Shown here in pieces: positions 23,792 through 35,285 of a stretch of 64,000 bases of DNA; the stretch's first letter is position 1; every line of letters begins with the position of its first letter. The notes beneath the pieces are model-generated. The model was not told the DNA's origin, did no database searches, and was given only the letters and a program-made list of their open reading frames with translations. The translations under genes were made by a program, and so were the position numbers. Origin of the DNA: Isoetes taiwanensis (Eukaryota > Streptophyta > Lycopodiopsida > Isoetales > Isoetaceae); contig JAJEKV010000022.1 of NCBI GenBank assembly GCA_021234155.1, forward strand, positions 3,724,830 to 3,788,829. The letters run 5' to 3'.

Positions 23792-25326
23792 ATGGCCAAA
23801 TCTGCATGCTTAAAAGCACTGGTTGTATCCCTAGTGCTTTGTGTGATGGTGTTCATTTATGCATCAAGATATGCCACAGAAGCCAGAATAGAGTTGAGGA
23901 TTATAATGCAAGCATATAAATCTAGAAACAGCAACAGATTTTTGGAGTCTGATACAACAAGGGCAGAAAGGCCAAAGCAAAAATTAGAACTTGGTCATGA
24001 AGAAACAAAAGGATCAGGCATCTACTCCACAATTAGACACTTGAAACCATTTGGATTGGCAGCATATTTCTTTGTACAGCTTGGGGCATACAGAGTTGCT
24101 TCCAATTCTTTCTCCGTCGTTGGCCTTGCTTCAAAACCCCTCCATGTTTACGCCAATTCAACATTCCAATGCAAATGGGTTCCGGCTGCAAATTCCTCTT
24201 CCACCATCGCCACAATTTGGGCTAAGAAATTCCTTCCGGATTGGGGCTTTGGCAGAATCTACACTGTGGTAGTTCTAAGCTGCAAATTTGAGCAGGAAAT
24301 AGGGACCGATTCACTTGGAGGCCAACTTATAATTAATGGGAAACACGGCAAAGGGGTCGGAATTGAAATGCCTGTAAGTTTTATGGCTCTGGAAGAAAAA
24401 GCTGGAGATTATAATGCCGAGAATTTCCAGCCTCCATATCCTTACGATTATTTATACTGTGGATCGCCACTGTATGGTTATCTGAACCCTCAAAGGATCA
24501 GAGAATGGATTGCTTATCATGCCAAATTTTTTGGGCCCAGATCCCATTTTGTATTCCATGATGCAGGAGGCATTGACCCAGATGTTCAAAAAGTTTTACA
24601 GCCTTGGGTTAATGCTGGGAGAGTTACAATACAAAATTACAGAGAACAAGAAAAATATGACGGTTATCTTTACAACCAGTTTTTGATACTTAATGACTGT
24701 ATGCTGAGGTACAAGTTCATGGCGAATTGGACATTCTTTTTCGATGTTGATGAATATGTTTATGTGCCTCCTGATACAACTCTGGAAGAAGTTCTTGCAG
24801 AGTATGAGAATTATACTCAGGTAATATTTGAACAGGCTCATATGTCCAGCAGCATGTGTCTGGAGGAGGATGAAAAAATAGTATCAAGGTAAAACTAAAT
24901 GTAAATCTTATTCAAGATCTACAAGCTCTTTTTTCTTATCGATCCACCATATATAATACGTCGGAATTGGTTGCATGCAGGCAATGGGGATTCGAGAAGC
25001 TGGTTTTCAGAGATGTGAAAACGGTGTTCAAAGACAGGAAATATGCTATGAAATCTGTTAATGCAGAAACTGCAGGGGTGCATCTGTCGGAGCATATTGG
25101 TGGAAAAAAAATATACACCAAGGGATTCAAGCTTCGTTATTATCATTACCGTGGCACCCCAACCAACAGGACTGAAACTTGTAGCAAATACATCAGCCCG
25201 GAAAGGAAAGAAGAAACTATCTGGCAAGACAGAATTTCATATGTGTATGATGATAGCATGAGAAATATGGCTGCATCTGTAAAAGAATATGAGATGGAGC
25301 AAATTAGTATGGCAAATTGGGCTTGA
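23792..25326 (+). CDS. GT92 beta-1,4-galactan galactosyltransferase (GALS family), two exons
   Basis: Exons 23792-24888 and 24981-25326, joined across a 92-bp GT-AG intron, give 480 residues, close to the ~500 typical of plant galactan synthases. Residues ~8-25 are a hydrophobic membrane anchor after a short cytoplasmic N-terminus, fitting a type II Golgi protein. The catalytic GT92 (DUF23) domain shows CGSPLYG (residue ~223), an HAKFFGPRSHFVFHDAGG block, REQEKYDGYLYNQF, and the DXD-type FFDVDEY (DVD at 318-320), which should bind UDP-galactose and metal. Exon 2 gives RQWGFEKLVFRDVK, GVHLSEHIGGK and RYYHYRGT. Family members add beta-1,4-galactose to pectic rhamnogalacturonan-I side chains. 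The frame is intact, with no frameshift. It is the only ordinary host gene seen in the window. Confidence 0.93.
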
Positions 25327-26100
25327 TTCCAATGCAGAATCAGTCCTAGTAAAGATCTCACTTGTCTACTACACATGTATTCCAGGGACATAATAACATT
25401 ATTAATTCAATTCAATTCAATTTAATATGACACTTATTCCACGAACATTAAAACATTATTAGTTCAATTCAATTTAATTCTCAATCAATCATTTTAAACG
25501 TAATATATAATTTGGATGGCTTAATGCATGGCCCATCCTTTTTTTCTAATGCATAAGTTTTATAGCAACATGCTAATAATTGATAAATTAGGTCTATGAT
25601 TTTTCATATCGGATTATAGATAATATTATATTTCAATCCCAACTACTCCCATGTGCCCCAACATTATTAGCTTAAGAGATCATGGCTCATGGAGCTCACG
25701 TTTCCCAAAGATCATGGCCAGAGATTATTAGCTTAAGAGATCATGGCCTGAGAAGACCTACAAACATAGTCTACCTGCCTCTACACGATGCATCCAAAGC
25801 TAGACTTGTCTATTTTTTCATTCTTGGGAAAGGAGTGAAAGGAGGCTCGAGCCAAAGAATCCCTTTCTCAAGATAGATGATGGTTCTATTTAACATGAAC
25901 CATTGCATTATCTTTCATCTTCAATTAAATCATAGTCCTATCATTACCGGCCAGATTGCTCTAAATTCCCATCCAATAGTCTAATGGTCTAAAATCCAGG
26001 TCTAGAAGGTGCACCCCAACAATTTGGGCCTGATAATCGGGGTGGGTTGTGTGTGTGTGGGTGTTGGGGGGGGGGGGAGAGTCGGCGGGCATCCATGATG
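25327..26100. other. No gene seen
   Basis: AT-rich 3' flank of the GALS gene with TTCAATTCAAT-type repeats near 25410-25490, followed by a short G-rich run at 26066-26079. Confidence 0.4.
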
Positions 26101-26116
26101 TCCCGGATATAAGACC

Positions 26117-26400
26117 CTAGCGAGCCCATCGGCGTTGTATATCCAAAGAAGGCATGCTTTGGTTAAGCGAGATCAACCGAGCATAGTTGAGCATAGTTGG
26201 CGAGAATGTGACTGAATGCCGGACAATGCTATAGAGTGTGGCTTTCATCTTCAATAGCACCCTGTTGGCAGCACAGACACAGCCTATCCTCCTGTGCTTC
26301 CCAGGCCCATCTGCTTGTCTCAATTTGCAAGCGGTGCATCTCTGAATAGAAGGTAGCAATCTATGCTTTTTCAGTGGCAAATGTGCACGGAGGTAGCGCT
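26117..26400 (-). pseudogene. LINE C-terminal (zf-RVT) fragment
   Basis: Translation across frames on the minus strand gives CLCCQQ...EDESHTLLYCPAF-like text. This matches the zinc-knuckle end of the LINE fragments at 53.7, 57.2 and 60.7 kb (KDESHTLLSCPAF). It is frameshifted and short, a relic of the (TATTC)-tailed LINE family. Confidence 0.6.
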
Positions 26401-26946
26401 ATGGACCACGTGCAAGCATGGGTTGATCTGGACCTTATAGTGCGCTATCTTAACTTTGTACTATAATTACTCGACTTTTGCCCATGATCTCTCAAATACA
26501 ATTTGTGACATTCCAGATAATAGGGGGAGAAAATTATTGTCAGAGTAAGTATTGCAGTAGGACAACAATACATACTACATCTTTTATATATAGGGCGTTT
26601 ACTCCTCTCCTTACATCCCTTTTCACCAAAAACCAAAGCAAAATTTGAAAACATAGGTCAACATATAGAAATGGCTGGCTTCCAACACCAATAAAAACGA
26701 TAATGTGGGAGCTCAACCCTATATATAGAAACCATCCCATAAAAAAATCTTGTATTTGCATGAATAAGTACGTTGCTCAGTTGACTATTATAGGTACAAT
26801 ACATCATGTGATCGGCATTATCGCGCATAAAGAACATTATGACAATTGGTTGCAACGTTAGAGTAGGTGTTTATAAGAACATTCTGACATTAGAGACAAT
26901 TAGTTCTTTAGGTATTTATAAGAACATTGTGACCCAATCTGACGTG

Positions 26947-27141
26947 CTAAGCAATTCCCACATTGTCAAGAATATGATGCCTTGGTAGAAAGCTAGTCAA
27001 TGCCTGATTAATAGAATCTTCTAGTATGAGCTTCAACCTCTCTGCATATGTCTTTGCTATGATATGTGATGGATGGTATGGAAGCACAAATGTTAGGTAA
27101 AGCTTTATCAAGAGATTAAATCTTGAATGGTATAAAAGCAC
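26947..27141 (-). pseudogene. LINE reverse transcriptase fragment
   Basis: The minus-strand frame reads AKTYAERLKLILEDSINQA then TSFLPRHHILDNV, the conserved RT segment before the palm (compare ARRLKTVLERIISTSQAAYL in LINE-1). It belongs to a different LINE from the tail at 27240, since it lies beyond that tail. Confidence 0.65.
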
Positions 27142-27239
27142 AGGTGCCAGAAAACTTTATCAACAGATTAAATCTCGTTTGTACGATCCCTTAGCACTCT
27201 TATATATTATTTTTGTCTTTTAATATAGTTTTTAAGTTA

Positions 27240-27782
27240 AAGAATAGAATAGAATAGAATATGATTTTATCGTCCACGGAGACCAACTGGCCTATGGGAC
27301 CCAAGTACAAAGAGAGAGCAAAGTATTACTACCGAGGATTAAAAACCTCCACCCCGGAAGGGTTTTTTGGGAAAAACCTTAGTAGCAATAAGGATCTTGA
27401 CATCTTTGCACGATTATATACATAATCACAAGTACAATTGAGGTTAATGGGGGGGGGGCATAACCGAGTCCGCGTATCCATTACCTCCCGGAGGTACGAT
27501 CCCAACAAGCCTACAGGAGAGGCTGGCTCATGAGCTCATGCAAGGCCCGATGGGGCACAACTAACCGAAAGCATACCGAGCCCCGGATATGCTCAGACGC
27601 CGGACAGGCCGGAGGCGTGACTTTCATCCTCAATGGGCTCTGTTGACAAAGATCGGATGCACTGGCCCTCACGCGGCTCCCGAATCCATCTCCCTGTCTC
27701 AATGCGGAGGTGGTGTGCACCATGGGATTAACCTGCTGTCGATAATTTGCAACCTTGACATGTGACAGGGCCTCTGCATCCC
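27240..27782 (-). mobile_element. LINE-2, 3' segment with tail
   Basis: 3' end of the LINE that hosts elements A and B. The minus strand ends in CATAGGCCAGTTGGTCTCCG, TGGACGATAAAA and a (TATTC)n run (27240-27303). Upstream, broken frames give zf-RVT-like text (27511-27723). Joining 35490 to 27782 without element B gives KLWDAEALSHVKVANYRQQV, which aligns with KIWDVVTLAQVKTGHYHAHI of the LINE at 60.4 kb. This shows that the two pieces are one element. Confidence 0.85.
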
Positions 27783-27969
27783 AAAGGGGTGCAAAATCGG
27801 TACTGGGTAGCAGAAATCACCGTCCGGACGCCGCTTACAAGTGCTTAAAATCGGTGTGTTTTAAACACGACGTGCGTGATTGAAGTATTGACATGTAGGG
27901 TGCGTGCCCGTCAAATGACAGGCTGAGAGAATCATGAACATGTTTGGTGTCGGAAATATGAATGCCTGT

Positions 27970-27997
27970 AGCCCGCCATATTCCTGGATGGCGGGCT
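27970..27997. repeat. Perfect 10-bp-stem hairpin near the left end of element B
   Basis: AGCCCGCCAT (27970-27979) pairs perfectly with 27988-27997 across an 8-nt loop. It lies about 180 bp inside the left TIR. It has no CTRR terminus after it, so it is not a Helitron end. It may be a subterminal structural signal of element B. Confidence 0.6.
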
Positions 27998-28111
27998 AAC
28001 CCATCTTGAATTCAAGCAAAATGGGGGGACTAATTGTTTCCAAGAATTGCCTGAACCGAAATTCAACAATTTGCCCTCACCAATTTTGCAATAGACAGAA
28101 ATCCGGGATAG

Positions 28112-30765
28112 ATGAAACCCAATTCCTCTCCCCGTTCAATTTACAGAGCCATTGATGCAGCAAGGAAGAGAGATCGAGGCGAGATTGTATGCAAAGAAGG
28201 TAGCAATGAAGAAGAATTCCCTTCTAAAGATTCGCCTTCAAAGAAGAATAAGAAATTGAGACCGAGTGACCAAGAGAATAAGAGAAATTTCGGGAGAAAT
28301 TTATGAAGTATTCAACCAAATTAGTACAAATGTTGATGACAATGACAAAGGCCGATCCTTGGCGGTCTTCTTTGGAGGGCAAGGGATTTACCAATTGCTT
28401 CTATAAAGAAATCTAAGCAGGTTACTATGGCCGAGCAAATGGTGAAGAATTTGAAGGAAACAATGCAAGAACATAAGTTTGAGAGGAATCATGACATGCT
28501 TCGTGCAAGGAAGTCCACCCCGATAATGGCGCTAGCAGTACAAATGGTGTCAAGCCATTGAATCAAGCAGAAGTGGGCGGATTGCTCAAAGATCCCCGGA
28601 AAAACAATTTCAAATGCTTTTCAAAGAAGGGTGCAAGCTATCAAAGGGGAAGGACCTTGGTCAATGTTCGAGGAGGAGGAAGCGGATGGATAGCATGTTA
28701 GATCACAATAGAGAAGTCTGTTATCAAGTTCGGACGAGTAAAATACAAGAGTTTCTCCATACAAGAAAGACGTGAGGAAGTATGTATAGAGGCGGGAATA
28801 AAGATGGAACATCCAATTCACCTTCTTGAAGTCACCAAGTAAGTATTCATCCTATAATTTAGGGTTCATTATATGTAGCATTTATTTGGCATTCACACGA
28901 TTTCCCCGGCAGATTTGCAATTCTACCTCAGGTTTAGAGAGGAGAATCCTCATATCAAAATTGCATTGCGGACTTTTGAGAGGTTGAAACCGAAGTTTTG
29001 TAAGGAGGATGCGTGAGAGGCATACATGCCGTTGCATTTACCACTTGAAATTTGAATACATCATGCGTGGATTGAACGGCCGAGAAAATCGGGTGGAGTT
29101 CATGACAATTGCAACCGCCGCGTGGAGATTTGTGGCCCTCGCCCGTAATGTGCGGCCAAGGAGCATACAATCAAGTGCACCAGTGATTTATGGAGACAAG
29201 TGGTCTGCAGCAAAGGTGATGATGAGGAGTGGTTTGATCATAACTGCTTGATGTTGGCGTGTAAAAAATGTGGGTTGGATAGAATTAGAAAATGTCCACA
29301 GGAAATGGATGGCACGGGTTCAGTACTAGTTACTTGGAAGACATTTGAAAAGCAACCTGTGGACCAGGACAGAGAATTCAGGGATCCAAGAAAGGCTTTG
29401 AGGTACAAACCTGTCTTGAGATTAGTACAGAAGGAGAGAAGTCCCAAAGAGTTTCAAGAGGAAGTGAAGAAGGTAATATCAGATTTTGTTCCACACAATT
29501 ACATAGCACATTGGCAAAAAGCCAATCGGTTTAAACAAGTGTGTGTCATCATTTCCGGAAGATACAATTGTATCATTTATTGACTTTGCGAAAATTACAG
29601 CATCAAGATCCGAATGAGCCCCATCAATGACCGGCATACGCACTCAAGTTTCTATACTTGTTCACATAACATATAGACATGACAAAAGTCTTTGATATTC
29701 CTGTTCTGCGCATGTAAGAAGACCGGCCCAAAGAAGAGAAAAAGAACAATAAAGTGCATGACTCATTATTTGTGGAACACTTTGCCTACAAAAGCATGTT
29801 GCATGGCTTAAGGAACAGGAAATAGAGTATGAGAAGCATTGGGTTTGGAGTGATGGCTCGCTCATCACAATTCAAGTCGAGGAAAACTTTTTTTTTTTTT
29901 CTTAGGCGGGTACTTCACAATCAATGACAAGGAAATAGTGTGGAACTACTTTGCCACGCTCATGGTAAAGGTGAACATGATGGTGCGGTCTTTGTTATCA
30001 AAAGGTCGCTAAGTAAGGAACAACTCAAACCCAATGGTGTGCAACCGAGGCATGCTAAAGATATTGTAAAATTTCGTGTACATATTTCAGCCAGATCTAC
30101 GGTCGATGAAACAGATGAGATCAAAAAGATATTTTTGGGAAATTGAACCCGCTTTGTTGTGGCAAACATGGAAGAATATGAAATTGAAACACTCAAAGGC
30201 ACAAAGAAGATTCATCAGATCGGACTGCCGCCAGGAGTAGACCAAACAGGCTTGCTCATAGATGCCCTGTCATGTTTCGCTTTCGTTTTGCATGGATCAT
30301 AATTGGGACTCTGCATCAATACGTAGATTTGGAAAGTGGGAGGTAACTGACTTAAAACCAGGAGTTGAGAAGAAAAAGGAGACTCTTGAACAAGCCAATG
30401 AATGGATCAGTAATTTGGTAGAGGTAGGTGACAATTTTGCAGTGAATGCAGAGGTAGACAATTCAGAGGGTGTGGACTTCTATATCCTCAAGTGCACAGA
30501 ACCCAAATGCACACTTGAAGATTCATACAAAGATGGATGGGGGCAAAAATTTGGAGTGCATGAGGTTATCTTAAGTGGATTGTATTATCAATTCTTGGGT
30601 AATTTCAAGTATATGTTGCTCACTAAACAACCCGAAGCCTCAGGTACAGACCATGTGGTAAGATATCCTAAAATTGATATGGAAAAAATAGAAGGCACAG
30701 ACATGTACAGAATTTCACAGGAGACCCATGAAAAAATTATGGCCAGTCTCCCAATAACAATGTAA
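28112..30765 (+). pseudogene. Element B transposase, decayed
   Basis: Homologous to the element A transposase along its length: GPWSMFEEE with NTRVSPYKKDV at 28.65-28.77 kb, an intron donor after 28839, FREENPHIKIALRTFERLKP (28.93 kb), a Cys motif (VVCSKGDDEEWFDHN, then CLMLACKKCG), FVPHNYIAHWQKA, the catalytic-site relic FIDFAK (A has VIDFAENY), a GEHDGA relic near 29970, and an intact C-terminal domain (WEVTDLKPGVEKKKE, VDFYILKC, GWGQKFGVHE; 30262-30765). At least eight frameshifts or stops interrupt it, and the DFAEN glutamate codon is lost (GCGAAAATT). It is probably inactive, although some breaks may be sequence errors (see findings). Confidence 0.82.
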
Positions 30766-30809
30766 TTGTTTGACACTTAATGAAATTGATGTTATTCTTT
30801 TCAAGTGAT

Positions 30810-31180
30810 TTGTTGTTCCAGCACCTAAGCACGTAAGCACATATTTTTATATATATTAACAATAGTGAGGATGCACAAGGGTGGTGTGCATGGACACGTA
30901 CTTCGAAATGAAGATTGAATTGTTGTTTATAAGAATGTAGATTTGTGACATTGGAATAAGGTTCAATTATTTATTTTGGTACCATCACTATCCCAACATT
31001 CTTGGCAAAATTATATTGTCAAGGCATTTCCTCGATGTGACATGTGTCAATTATTTGGTCATCTGAAATATTTAAGCACAGTTCTGAATTAATTGTTCTG
31101 GCGCGTGTGAGGTTTTTCGTACACTGACGCGCCTAAGCACAGGATTTAAGCAGTAGGCGCCTAAGCGTAAGCTCTTCTCT
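30810..31180. repeat. TAAGCAC/TAAGCG motif cluster 1 in element B
   Basis: The short motif (C)TAAGCAC or TAAGCG occurs repeatedly here (CACCTAAGCACGTAAGCAC at ~30822, CGCCTAAGCACAGG at ~31129, CGCCTAAGCGTAAGC at ~31159), just 5' of the acidic gene. The same motif recurs in cluster 2 and near both termini. Confidence 0.55.
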
Positions 31181-31270
31181 CACAAGCTCACGCTCCGCCA
31201 ATTCCTCACAAGCTCCCGCCTCCCAATTCTTCCGCCCATTCCGCCCATTCCGCCTCCCAATTCTTCCGGC

Positions 31271-31592
31271 ATGAAGCGAGCAAGAGAAGAGGAGCCGGAG
31301 GTGACCTCGAAGAGGCGCTTACTAAGCGTCGAAGAGGTGTTCCCTCCACTCTTCCCGCCTCTGCCAGAAATTCTTGCTGCCTCTGCTGCCTCCTCTCCTA
31401 CCCACTCTGCTGCCTCCTCTCCTGCCCACTCTACTGCCTCCCAGTTTGAGGAGGAGTCTGATTCCGATTCCTCATGAGGAATCAGAAAATGAGGAATCGG
31501 GGAAATGAATCAGCGAGAATACGTCAACTGGCTGTCGGTTGCGAGGGTTGGATAGGCGAATCTCAGAAGAAGAGGATTCGTCCGAGAAAGAA

Positions 31593-31624
<32 letters not shown>

Positions 31625-31884
31625 AGAAGAGGAAGAGGAAGAAGAGGAAGCCGACTTGGAGGAGTTCAGGGCGGTCCTTAAAGGTACATGCATTTTCATT
31701 TGTTTTCTGTTTTCAATTTTTCGTTTGTTTAATCTTCCATTTTCATTCGTTGCAGATGGAGAATGAAGATCTGGCAGATGATGATGAAGAAGACACCCTC
31801 CCAAGAAGACACCCCCTTGAAGAAGACGCCCTTGAAGAAGACACCCCCCTTGATGAAGAAGACAACCCCCTTGAAGACCCCTAA
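31271..31884 (+). CDS. Acidic low-complexity protein gene in element B (two or more exons)
   Basis: It begins MKRAREEEPEVTSKRR at 31271, with a nuclear-localisation-like basic patch, then an Ala/Ser-rich stretch. A run of about 20 glutamates follows (31568-31650), ending LEEFRAVLK before a GT donor near 31684. An intron acceptor (TTGCAG, 31750-31755) leads to MENEDLADDDEEDTLP with repeated LEED units (EEDALEEDTPLDEED) to a stop at 31882. The frame is broken once between 31470 and 31540. No homolog is visible in element A. The function is unknown; an acidic partner of a DNA-binding protein is one possibility. Confidence 0.45.
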
Positions 31885-32700
31885 AAAAAGAGACGGCCTC
31901 GGGGGTAAATTTTGTAAACATTTTGTATAATGAGTTTTTGTGTACACCGCCTAAGGGCCTTTTTTATAAAAAATCTTGTTTCCATCAAACTTTTTTGTAA
32001 CTTTGTTTCTATCTTTGTTTCATTGAAATCTCTTCTTCTTCTTCTTCTATCAAATGTTATTTTTGTCTATCTATCAAATTTATGAAGTTCAATTTCTGCG
32101 TAGTCCATTCAGATTCTCGCTTTGAATGTACTGTTGTTTCTAGCTCTTTTAATTAGTTTCAAGCACTAAGCATTTTAATCGGTTTTCAGAAGTGCGATTG
32201 AGTAAGCATTGGAACACACGAGCACTTATGCAATAAAAACGCCTACCTTTAAACAGGTTATATAGCTTAACAATAAGCATCGCACCTTAAGCGCATGACG
32301 GTAAGCACATGATGACACTGCACCTTAACTGCATGACATAAAAGTAGCGCGCCATCGCATGACAATAAGCGAATCGCCATTAAGACTCATACCGGACTAG
32401 CACTTGCAGCAATTTTGTTTTTAAGCACTTGATAAGTTTTAAGCATCCCTTTCGGTCAAGATTGAAGTATATATAAACAATATAGCAAAACTTATAGACA
32501 AGTCTGCATTGAACTACATAAACAATATAGAAAAAACATTCTTAAATTAAGATAAAGATGGTACATGAAAAAGAATCATCATTCTTACAAGAAACATTCT
32601 TAAAAAGAAACATTCTTAAATTAAGATAAAGATGGTACATGATAATCATGGAGAATGACAATCGTCATCACCATAAACCTTCTCCAATTCCTCCTTCACA
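31885..32700. repeat. Gene-free spacer with TAAGC motif cluster 2
   Basis: Spacer between the convergent gene sets of element B. From ~32160 to 32460 the phrases AAGCACTAAGC, GTAAGCATT, TTAAGCGCATGAC, GTAAGCACATGATG, AATAAGCGAATC and TTAAGCACTTGA recur in both orientations, some with a following CATGAC. Left subterminal (AAGTGCTTAAAA at ~27839) and right subterminal (AAAGTGCTTAAACGC at ~35432) DNA carry the same core. Confidence 0.6.
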
Positions 32701-32703
32701 AAC

Positions 32704-33360
32704 CTACTGAGCGCAAGAATCGCTTTTTCGAGAAAGTCTTTCCAAGCATAGCTTCATAATCTTTCTATCTGTCTTAGGCCAAGGCTTGCATCTGTGTGTG
32801 TTCTTCACCAGTAACTTCATTTTTTCCTCAGTCTTGGCCTGCAGTATTTCTTCTATCTTTGGGGTGAGTACTGTTAGCACTTCATCATGGATATCCATCT
32901 TGAATGCAGGTACCCGTAGAAATTTCCAGGGACTGCTAAGGTAAGACTTGTATAATGAATCATCAAGAAGCAAAGTCTTACCTTTGAATCTTGGGTATGA
33001 CTCATATATTTTCCCAAGTGGCTTCATCATGACTGGACAGCCAGGTTTGTTAGGGTGGTGAAAAACCAGTCGCACACATTTTTCCCTGTCCCCATACAAA
33101 TTGAAATCATCCCTCAAATGGACATAGTACTTGCAAAGACATCTTCCACATTAGAGAGTTGCATTGATGACCATATACCAACACAACACTTCGTAACAAA
33201 GTCTTCAAGAAGAACACCGCTTCGGTGCGAATATCACTTTCTTTTACGCTAGTGTATGTCATTGTCAATCCCGCTTCAAAGGCGTATGTGTTCATTTGCA
33301 CCAAATGTTTTTACCAACACACCATTTAAATCCAAGACAATGAGTTTATCTTTTCTTTGC
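32704..33360 (-). pseudogene. FCP1/NIF-type HAD phosphatase relic carried by element B
   Basis: On the minus strand, from ~33355: KLIVLDLNGVLV (HAD motif I in the plant NIF-like form with N for the second Asp), then RSGVLLEDFVTKCCVGIWSS and NVEDVF (motif II region, GIWSS). After a frame change, DDFNLYGDREKCVRLVF, MMKPLGKIYE and GKTLLLDDSLYKSYLSSPW (motif III region, LLDDS) follow. The order and spacing match the FCP1 homology/NLI-interacting-factor domain, which dephosphorylates serine in proteins such as the RNA polymerase II C-terminal domain. At least two frame breaks and a missing catalytic second Asp make it a likely pseudogene or atypical protein. It has no counterpart in element A, so it is probably captured host sequence. 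Confidence 0.68.
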
Positions 33361-33641
33361 CAAATCAATATTTAGTACGTTGGAACATCCCGAATACCTA
33401 CACAACAGGAATTACTACATGAATAAAGAGATGAAGATGAAAATGAAAAATGGGTTGAATGTGAAAACCTTTTCAGATCAACAGCAGGATTCTCTCGACC
33501 TAACAGAATCAACTGGTAATCCCTACAATTGAATGCAACAAAAGAAAATCAATAATATTCAATGTTTTAAGCAACACTAAGTTGTGGCCTTCTTGGCCAA
33601 GCAATGCCCATACCCCCTTTCGGGGTTATTAATGGCGGCAA

Positions 33642-35285
33642 TCACTTGTTGAAGATCGGGCTCTCACGAAACTTGAGGGCACGATTACGCATTTTCTTGA
33701 ACACACACTCGATATGTGTGGTGTCATGATTGAGCCGCCTTCTCGCATCTTTTGCATAGCTACTTCTTGTTCTCTTTCTTGTAGCCTGAACAACTTCTTT
33801 GCTATCCTCCGCCTTACCCCTCTTTGTTCTTACGCCCTTTCCTTTTGTCAAATATTCACCCAAGTTGCCCTCATCCAGATGGAATTACTCCCTCAACTTC
33901 CTTAGGTGCTTCAAGGTGTACAATCGGGTTACGTTGTTTTTCCCAACCGGTCTTTGTGTTTACAACCGGTCTTTGTGTTTACTGACTTCTTCTATAGCTT
34001 CTTGGACAGACTTCTTGGGGTGGTGGTGGTGGTTCTGTTTGTTGCATTCAAATCGGGTCACAAGTTGATTGTACTCCTATAGGACTTTTTGCGGTGTTGT
34101 GCATCTTCAAATGGCACCATTGTCCTTCTTTGAACCACGAGCGGTGAGACCTCAATTGCAGGACGGATTAACACATCCTTTTTTGGTGTACTATTTGAAG
34201 CACCTGCAACATGGCCAAAACCTAGCTCGTCAAATACACCCTCTGGCACCTTTCCAGGGCAACCATGAATACATTGTCCTCCTCTCAACAATGAACAACA
34301 AGCTATATGATACTCATGTTGGCAATTCAGTGCTAAACTTAACCTGTAAGCTTTAATGAATTCCAGACCACATCTTGAACATGTATAAAATGGATATTCC
34401 ACTAGCAACTTATCTCGTATAATAGTAGAGATGCTAAATGTTGCAGGAGTATCCATTTTCAGCTTCCACAAATTGTTTATGTAGAAATGCAGAAGTCTCT
34501 GTTCTTCTTCGAGAACTTTTAACTCCTCCTCAAGTTTGAGTTTACGTTTGACCTGCTCATTAACAGATGTAGGGTTCATTGCTTTTTGTACCTTGTTTCG
34601 TGCCAAGTTTCCATCCTGGACCGATCTGCTCCAAATCTTTAATTTACGCCTCCAACTCACATGTTGGATTAAGCTTGAACTCCTCCCTGTTTTGTAGCCA
34701 AATCATTTGTGGCTGTCTTAAACTATTTTCAGCCTCTTCCAACATCATTTTACGTAATTGAGAGGCCTTCTCATTGCCTTTCAGCTCACTTCCCTACCGC
34801 TTCCAGATTTTTTTGTGATAAGTAAACTGATTTTCCAATCTCTGTCTTGCATTCTCTAAGGTTTTTATGTTTTCATCACATGCATCGATCTCATTTGATC
34901 CATTTTGCCACCTTTGGCTTTGCCTTCATTTCATTTTTCCTAACATGTGCTACAACATCCGCCTCTGTTTTGACTTGTCTATTGTTGTGGTATCTTTGAC
35001 ATTTACCTGACAAATGCAGCCTTTTTACTTTGTGTTCCGGGGTGCAAGTATTGATCTAGTGCAATTTTCAAAGCGCATAAAAGCAAGGGCCGGTTGCTTT
35101 CTTACTTCTTTGTTGTGACAATTCTTGTAGATTTTTCCCCAGAGTGTTTCCAACTTCTCTTGAAGATGCTCCTTTGCACAGTGCCATTTTATCTTTCCCT
35201 TGTTCAACTTCTTTGTCCAAACAGAATCCAAATCTCGATCCGTGACATTATTTTCCAACCAAGCTTCTTCCTCATGGGGCTTCAC
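33642..35285 (-). pseudogene. Coiled-coil/RING-like companion protein of element B, broken
   Basis: Pieces in minus-strand order: DLDSVWTKKLNKGKIKW and VRKQPALAFMRFEN (35285-35025, matching the N-terminus of the element A gene); a Glu/Lys-rich coiled coil (34.5-34.9 kb, RKLKLEEELKVLEEEQRLL); a zinc-binding module CSRCGLEF...LNCQHEYHIACC...CIHGCPGKVP (34058-34400); and a basic tail (33863-33642). The metal-ligand pattern C-x2-C...C-x-H-x2-H-x2-C...C-x3-C is the same as in A. Frames change several times. Its function is unknown; a RING-like fold suggests a protein-protein or ubiquitin-ligase role. Confidence 0.65.

Noticed and set aside
27970-27997. Helitron hairpin
   Set aside because: There is no CTRR terminus after it, and it lies inside a TIR element with better-supported ends.
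31472-31921. Minus-strand poly-Ser open frame opposite the Glu tract
   Set aside because: Antisense of the GAA/GAG repeat; the plus strand has the ATG and splice signals.
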